Positions 58,246-64,000 of a stretch of DNA of 64,000 bases are shown piece by piece; positions within the stretch are counted from its first letter, which is position 1; each line of letters opens with the position of its first letter. Made by a program: the position numbers and the translations under genes. The notes below the pieces were generated by a model. That model was not told where the DNA came from and ran no database searches. It worked only from the letters and a program-made list of their open reading frames with translations. The stretch comes from Acanthornis magna. Taxonomy: Eukaryota; Chordata; Aves; Passeriformes; Acanthizidae. Location of the stretch: NCBI GenBank assembly GCA_036785705.1, contig JAWUZG010000052.1:3038001-3102000 (forward strand). Reading direction: 5' to 3'.

Positions 58246-60340
58246 TTTCAATTTGGTAACACTTCACTTCTTTGCTACATGGAAAAAACACATGGCAGTC
58301 CTCATTTGGTTTTTTTTTAATGCTGATCTCTTTAATTTCTTGCATTCAGATGTTCCAGCCTCCATTCTTTGGGTCCTAACTGTGTCAGATGAAGGGAATG
58401 GGCCACAGTAGGAACTGCGCCTGTCCTAGGGTCTTTTGGGGGCTTTGGGTAACAGATGAGCTCTCTGATGTCTCGCTCCATATCCCACTCTTCAAAGAGA
58501 GCTGTTTCAATAATAGCTGGTTCACTACTTATTAGTGAGCATTACTTTTGTATCTCTGAAAAAAACCCCTATTTTAACATAAAAGTCTGCAGGCAAAAAT
58601 ATACTGACAGCAGAATTTCAGTGTGAACCATTAAAATGCACCTGAAGATGACCATCCTGCTGCTGCTTTGAATCACTTTCTGCAGCTTGCTGTAGATTGT
58701 TAGTCAGAAAGAAAATACTAAGAAGAGAATCTAAATTAACCCCTGGACAATACAAATGCAACTAGACTTGGATTCATATGCTCTGATTTCACACTGTGTT
58801 GCCTGAGGATATACAGAGTGCTAGCATGAGGCAGTGTTCATCCCAACTCTGCTTAAAGTTGTGTCTTATTCCTACAGCCGTAAAATTCACTAAGAGAAAA
58901 CTCGGGTATTTTATTTACATGATGTGAATTTCTCCAGCGGGATTTTGTACCAAAATATAAGCAGGCCTTCCTAAGACTCTTGAATTGTGATGAAAAATAA
59001 CATTACAGCCCTGCTTTGGCATTCTTAACACTCGGAAAATGATTGCCTGATACTAACTGTTGCTGAGGATGCAGCTTGGCTGTCATTGTGCAAGAGGCAA
59101 TATTTATCCAAACCTCTTTGCTTTTTTCATTCTAAGCAGGGTCATCTGCTATTTACCAAAAGTGAAAGTCAATTTTAGTGAGTATTTTATTTCTGAAAAA
59201 TATTCAAGCAAGGTTATTACAATATAGCAAACTTACAGAGAAACTAGGGTGTATTGCTTAAAAAAAAAAATTAAAGAGGAAGCCTTCTGCAATCCAAACT
59301 ACTGCTTGTGTACTTTCTGAAGCTTTATAGCTGCTCTGGGAAGGTACATTTCTTCTTATCTGACATCAAGATAGCTCCCAGGTAAGACAAAATTAGTCTT
59401 AATACGAACTACTTTTCTCCATGCTTGGCTTACTTCTTCCTCTCCTGCTTCCACTGTAGTGCTTTAGTGTCTTGAAGGCCAACTGGAACTGCCATGATAA
59501 AGTTGTCTGTATGTGCTAGCAACGACTTGGTGATTGCCAGAATTTGTATTGCTTGCAGGAGAATTGGGACACCAGCTCACAGTATCTTCATTAGAAATTC
59601 ATTATTTTTTAAGTTTGCAAAAACTAGCAGAGAAAAAAAAATTGTTTTGTTTTATAGGATTTTTTGAAGTGTTTGCATTCAAAAGGATGCTGATTGGAAA
59701 TGTTTAGTCCTTCCTTTCCCTCATTTAGGAAAATTTTAGATGCTTTTTGTCACTAACTTAAGGTTTTATTTTGGAACAATTCTCTTGCTAAAATTTCATG
59801 CCAATGCAGAGACACTGTCTGGACAGAAAGGTAATTTAATGATTTCTTTGAGAGCATTCTATGTTCTCTGGCTCCAGCCTATGTTGGTCTGAGAGCTGAC
59901 TCTCAGCTGGTGAGGCTGATGCACCTTTTCTTTGAAAATCACTCCATGTCTTGAATATATGCACAGATATTTTTATTCACATACCTAACAAAAGTGCCAG
60001 GTTTGCAGCACAAACAGAATTGAGTTTGAAATAATTCCTGATACAACTGCGATTCAAAGTGAGTAACACTGCACAGTGTTATTTGAATAGTAATTGCTCC
60101 CACAGAGACAGTAGTTTTGGAACTATGTTATTATGAAGAAAGTTTGAATTACTACCAATACATGTATGTTTGCAATATTCTTTTAAAGATTTGCTGTTTC
60201 ACTATTTTTTAACCTGCTTAAAGAATGGTAATGAATGTAATGTCCATGAATTGTAGAGCAGTATTCTGGGCAGTTTTAAGAAGGCTCTGTGGAAATGAGC
60301 AATGTGGAAATAAAGCAACCACGGGTTTTTTGGGGTGCTT

Positions 60341-60407
60341 GTTTTATTGTTTGTTTGTTTGTTTTTGATTTTGTGGTTTTGTGTTTTTTTGTTTATTTGT
60401 TTGTTTA
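60341..60407. repeat. (TTTG)n-rich simple repeat
   Basis: TTTG/TGTTT units interrupted by T runs. The minus-strand frame across it is a repeat artefact. Confidence 0.9.
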
Positions 60408-61189
60408 ATGTAAATGTTTTATCGGTGTGCCCTATGGGGAAATAAAGAGAAAAAATGTACAAGATGTATAAAAGAAGCAGTACATGAAACAAAAATTAAC
60501 TCAAGTCTATCTCCACTTTGGTAAAGAAACCTGACTGTTTCCAAATATAATACAATTATCTGCTTGAGCTTTTAGGTGAACAATTTGCAATAATTTTAGC
60601 TACTCTGTTATACATATCATCCTCAGGACAGAATATCTGGGCTTAGACCCTGCAGTCCTGTATAAGAAAAGGCTGTATCATATACATATTAAAAACAGAT
60701 CCCAAAGATACAGATACTGCTGCTGTTCAGTTGACCCATAATAAACAACAGAAAAAATGTTGCCTCTCCATTTTTAAGATTTTAAGCAACACAGTACCTT
60801 GAGAGCTTGCTTACTTGCTAGTGAAATAACCCACTCAGCTGGGAACGGACTGCTGGAGAAGAGCACAGGATAGATCTTGCTTATCCCAGCTACTGCAAGA
60901 ATGTTCAGGCACTCCCATGCCAGCAGTGCCAGCATGGTCCAGCTGGTGTGAGGCCAAGATTCTTCTCAAATTTTTGCATCCACTTTGCTTGGATATTAGT
61001 TTTGACATAGTTGTAAGTTTGTCTCCAATGGTTTCTGGGAGAGGAAGAGCCGGGCATATTCAGCCTTTTAGCTCTTACTTTCCGAACCGCTATTAATTAA
61101 GATGTAAACATATGCAAGTTGATTGAGTTCCCATTTGTGGCCATCCTTCCTTGGAAATAAACATTATCTCTGTATTTCTATCCATGTTT

Positions 61190-61207
61190 TAAAAAAAAAA
61201 AAAAAAA
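61190..61207. repeat. A-run
   Basis: About 17 consecutive A. No retrogene or SINE body can be seen upstream of it. Confidence 0.8.
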
Positions 61208-62729
61208 GTTTATTGGGTTGATTTCCCAGTAAGGCAACCTGGCAAGAGAAGATGTTTCATATCAGGGAGCAGCCACCAGCACTACAGTCAAATTCAAACA
61301 AACACTTATTTCTGTTCAACGACCTATCTACATATGGGGACAAGCTTTGCAGCTATGCGTGGAAATTGTCTGAATAATTTCTGCATGGTAAAAGCAGATC
61401 ACACCTACTTTGAAACAGGGGCTTTGTTTCCTTGCATGAGTCTATTGGGGGAGTGAGATAGGGCATGCAGGACCATCGAAAGCTGTCCCCTGACAGACTG
61501 CAGCATCCCAAAGGGAGAAAGGAGAGGAAGTTGTACTGCAAAGCTCCAGATGTTTTTCCAAAGGTTTTTGTAATTGGTTTGTCATGACTTGCTGTTATTT
61601 TAAAGTTCTGATAACACCCTTGGGCTCAAAACTAGATCAAAGTAATAGGCAAAGCCAGACACACACTGGTTAACAGGGATAACATGGGGGACAGGTGTAG
61701 AATCTCTTATAACTTTTGTCAGCAAGTGATCTAAATTAGTCCATTTTGACTCTGCCTATAGTCAGTGTAAATGTGTTGAAGGTGATTCATCCCATCTTAG
61801 GATGAGTATTGCCTTTGGATGAGCTGCCCACTTTTATTCAGTATAGAGGGAAACAGAATGGACTAGATGCCAATGAGTTAAGGACTGGAGATGAGTAAAA
61901 TATAGCCCATCCATAATTGTAACTAGGGGGTCCTTTATGTCTTTTTTAGATACAGCTTTTAAAATAGTAGTACTGCGGGAATCTATTGACCTCACAGATG
62001 TGAAGAGAAAATTTTTCCTGCCGATAACAAAATTGTCTGCTTAAGATAGATTTTTATTTACGTAATCACTAACATGCAAGTTAGGCTTTAATTAATTGTT
62101 CCATAACTGATATTGTCACAAGTCTGATTTGTTTTGTCCAGAAAGAAAAGGATGGTCTCTTTGGATACATGCAGTGAAGTAATAGGACTTCAATGATCAG
62201 GAAATGCATGAATGTATCACACAGAGCTTTAAATCAGATGGCATGTAAAGTGAATGACAGGTCCTATTTCTGAGCAAGGTATCTTTAAGCTGTGAATAAT
62301 TTGTAACGGAATGACTAATACTGACAGGAGTGTTTTATCCCCAACCTTTGATTTCAAAGTGTTGCAAGTCAGAATTGATGAGGACCCCTCTGAAGTAAAG
62401 AGAAGAACTAAGTTCAGAGCTGCTCTCTGTGCAGGTCAGAGATAGAAGTGAACTGTGTTAGGGAGCTGTGATTGCTTCATAATTTAAGAAAGGTGGTGAA
62501 AAGTGTTTTTAACCTGAATCCACATGGAAAAGTGAATAGAACTAAAACAATTGCCCTTGAAAAAAGGAACAAAAAAGAAAAGAAGACAGACTCAACTGTC
62601 TTGTGTGCTTGTGAGAAAAGACAAACCTCAACATGCACAGCACATGAGCAACAAACTTTAACATGCACAAATCTGTCTTCAGAGAGGTGTACAAAAGACC
62701 AAGACAAACGCTTCTCAGGAATGCAAAAT

Positions 62730-63301
62730 TGTTGTAGTCGCTCTTATGAAGCCGCCTGGCCTTCCTGGCCGCCCTCGCCTGGGACACGAGTCCCAGCCCA
62801 CCGCAGGCTATTGCTGGGATCTTTCCAGCCTGAGTGGGGCTGTTCCCGGTGAGTGGTCAGCTGCAGGCGCCGCTGGTAAAGGAGGCGAGACAAGACGAAG
62901 GGTTGCGGGAGGGGGTCTCCCCTGTACTCTCCGTTTATTGTAGGGGGTAGGGTGCAGGCCGTGCGGGAGGGAGAGTAGAGAAAAAAATCCCAAGGCGCTA
63001 CCCCTGGCAGCCGGTTATAAAGGGGGAAGGGCAACCAATAGGAAGAGGGGCAAGGGGAGGGAACAAGGGTCCAGGGGCCAATTACAACATAAGAGGGGAG
63101 GGTACAATAGACAACCACCAATAACACAATCAACTTAACAGAAGGTTCGGGCAGAAGGAGAAGGTCCAGGGCCCTGGGCACACCTCCCTACCAGAGCAGG
63201 GGATGGTCTCATGTCCCTAATCCTCCCCTTGCAGGGTGTCTCCCTCCAGGTAGATGGAGCTGGCATGAGAGGCAGCTGTGGCCAGGGATGGACCTCCCAC
63301 A
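62730..63301 (-). mobile_element. ERVK-like solo LTR (family A, inverted relative)
   Basis: On the minus strand this 572-bp LTR begins TGTGGGAGGTCC and ends GACTACAACA, like the plus-strand copy at 26646-27190. It holds CCTATTGG, a TATA box (CCTTATAACC) and an intact AATAAA (CTACAATAAACGG), followed by CCCCCTCCCGCAACCC shared with the other copy. Flanks CAAAAT (62724-62729) and CCAAAT (63302-63307) match at five of six bases, consistent with a slightly decayed 6-bp target duplication. No interior sequence remains. Confidence 0.9.
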
Positions 63302-63388
63302 CCAAATGAAATTTCAACACCCAGTGAACACCACCTGAAAGATGAAAAGTTCTGGTTATATACCAGGATTATTTTTTATTCATCAGGA

Positions 63389-63552
63389 ACCTGGTCAAAT
63401 AGTGGAACAGGGTTTCAGTGAGTCTTTACCGTCTCTGTCTTTGGAGATACTCAAAAGTCAATTGGACAAGACTCTTATCAACCTTTGCTAACTTTGTGTA
63501 GGGGTAAGACTAGATGACCTCTGGAGGTCCTTTCAAACCTAAATCACTGTTG
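63389..63552 (+). mobile_element. CR1 LINE 3' fragment
   Basis: Reads TGGTCAAATAGTGGAACAGG, CTTTGGAGATACTCAAAAG, ACTAGATGACCTCTGGAGG and TCCTTTCAAACCTAAATCAC, the CR1 tail blocks in order. It is well diverged, with terminal octamers lost. Confidence 0.92.
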
Positions 63553-64000
63553 AATCCACAAAAAAGCACAAACGCTTACTAAAGGCTTGGAAGATTTGCC
63601 TTTGTGGGGTCTAACAAAGCACAATTATTGAAAAAAATATCAGTTCCCTGAAAGACAGACAGAAGGACTCTGTTTTTCTTGGGTTTTTTTAAAGATTCCC
63701 AGTTGCTAGAATATTCCTTGTTCTAAAATTCAAAACAGATTTTTGTTTCAGAAAATTCCAAAATAAATATGTTTGGAAATAATCTCAAATTAAAGGTTCG
63801 GATGAGGGCCCTGAAAAGAGTCTACATTTGGTTTGATTCATGGAAGAAGATGTGTGTCAACCTCTACTAAAAAGAAAAGCTGAAAAAAAAAATCAGTTTT
63901 TTGAGAAAAAGAAAAAGCTTAACTTTTTCTAGGTGAACACAAGACACAATTTCAGCAAATCATTAAGGTGTGTTTATATTTTGGATGAATGTCTTGTTCT
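63553..64000. other. Unassigned AT-rich DNA to the window end
   Basis: No gene or repeat was recognised. Confidence 0.6.

Larger units (their letters stand above)
58246..62723. other. Unassigned AT-rich DNA with simple repeats
   Basis: No gene was supported. It contains a (TTTG)n-rich tract (60341-60407) and an A-run (about 61190-61207). Stretches near 58960-59230 and 61060-61170 contain clustered homeodomain/FOX/POU-like words (TTAATTAAG, TGTAAACA, ATGCAAG) but no other support for function. Confidence 0.5.

Overview
This window looks like intergenic or intronic DNA from a bird (probably neoavian; the species cannot be told from the sequence). The main evidence is the repeat content: many CR1 LINE fragments with avian-type 3' ends (TCTATGATTCTATG-like octamers), one nearly full-length CR1, and several avian-style endogenous retroviral LTRs of ERVL-like and ERVK-like type. 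Background DNA is AT-rich. No convincing host protein-coding exon, tRNA, rRNA, CRISPR or bacterial-style operon was seen. Every long, recognisable reading frame belongs to a retroelement.

Layout. 1-4 kb: AT-rich DNA holding a solo LTR with exact 5-bp target duplications (2851-3266) and, just downstream, a polypurine tract plus a short LTR (3701-3982) from a second, decayed retrovirus. 4-26 kb: mostly unassigned AT-rich DNA with an ERVL-type solo LTR (7845-8395, minus), CR1 tails (12.5, 14.2-15.0, 20.1-20.5 kb), a badly decayed LINE RT segment (23.4 kb), a perfect 16-bp hairpin (6.3 kb) and simple repeats. 26.6-28.8 kb: an ERVK-like solo LTR (26646-27190, 6-bp duplications) and three CR1 tails, two of them in inverted orientation.

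29.5-34.6 kb: a young, env-less, class III (ERVL-like) provirus. Its structure is a truncated 5' LTR, a short Gag-like frame (204 codons), an in-frame TAG followed 3 nt later by a strong hairpin, an uninterrupted protease-RT-RNase H-integrase frame, a polypurine tract, a complete 673-bp 3' LTR (TGTC...GACA), and a 5-bp duplication AGGTA on both sides. The two LTRs differ at one site over about 442 shared bases, so insertion was recent. The 5' LTR has lost its last ~218 bp, and with them the poly(A) signal and any primer-binding site.

34.6-53.2 kb: unassigned DNA with small CR1 fragments, a GATA microsatellite beside the provirus and an ERVK-like solo LTR (about 48894-49526, minus). 53.2-57.57 kb: a nearly full-length minus-strand CR1 with ORF1 (zinc-finger-like cysteines, coiled coil, SGNH/GDSL esterase) and ORF2 (endonuclease and reverse transcriptase). 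It carries two nonsense codons, one frameshift and an RT active-site change (FADN), and its 5' end is a tandemly duplicated GC-rich promoter-like unit with an AP-1-type TGACTCA in each copy. 57.6-64 kb: an ERVL-type LTR fragment (58.05 kb), a second ERVK-like solo LTR of the 26.6-kb family in opposite orientation (62730-63301), and a last CR1 tail.

The elements do not form a host pathway. The window records successive retroelement insertions. The most unusual item is the provirus: a very short Gag-like frame, an amber codon with a downstream stem-loop, an integrase with Glu at the second catalytic Asp position, and loss of the LTR end that carries the poly(A) signal.
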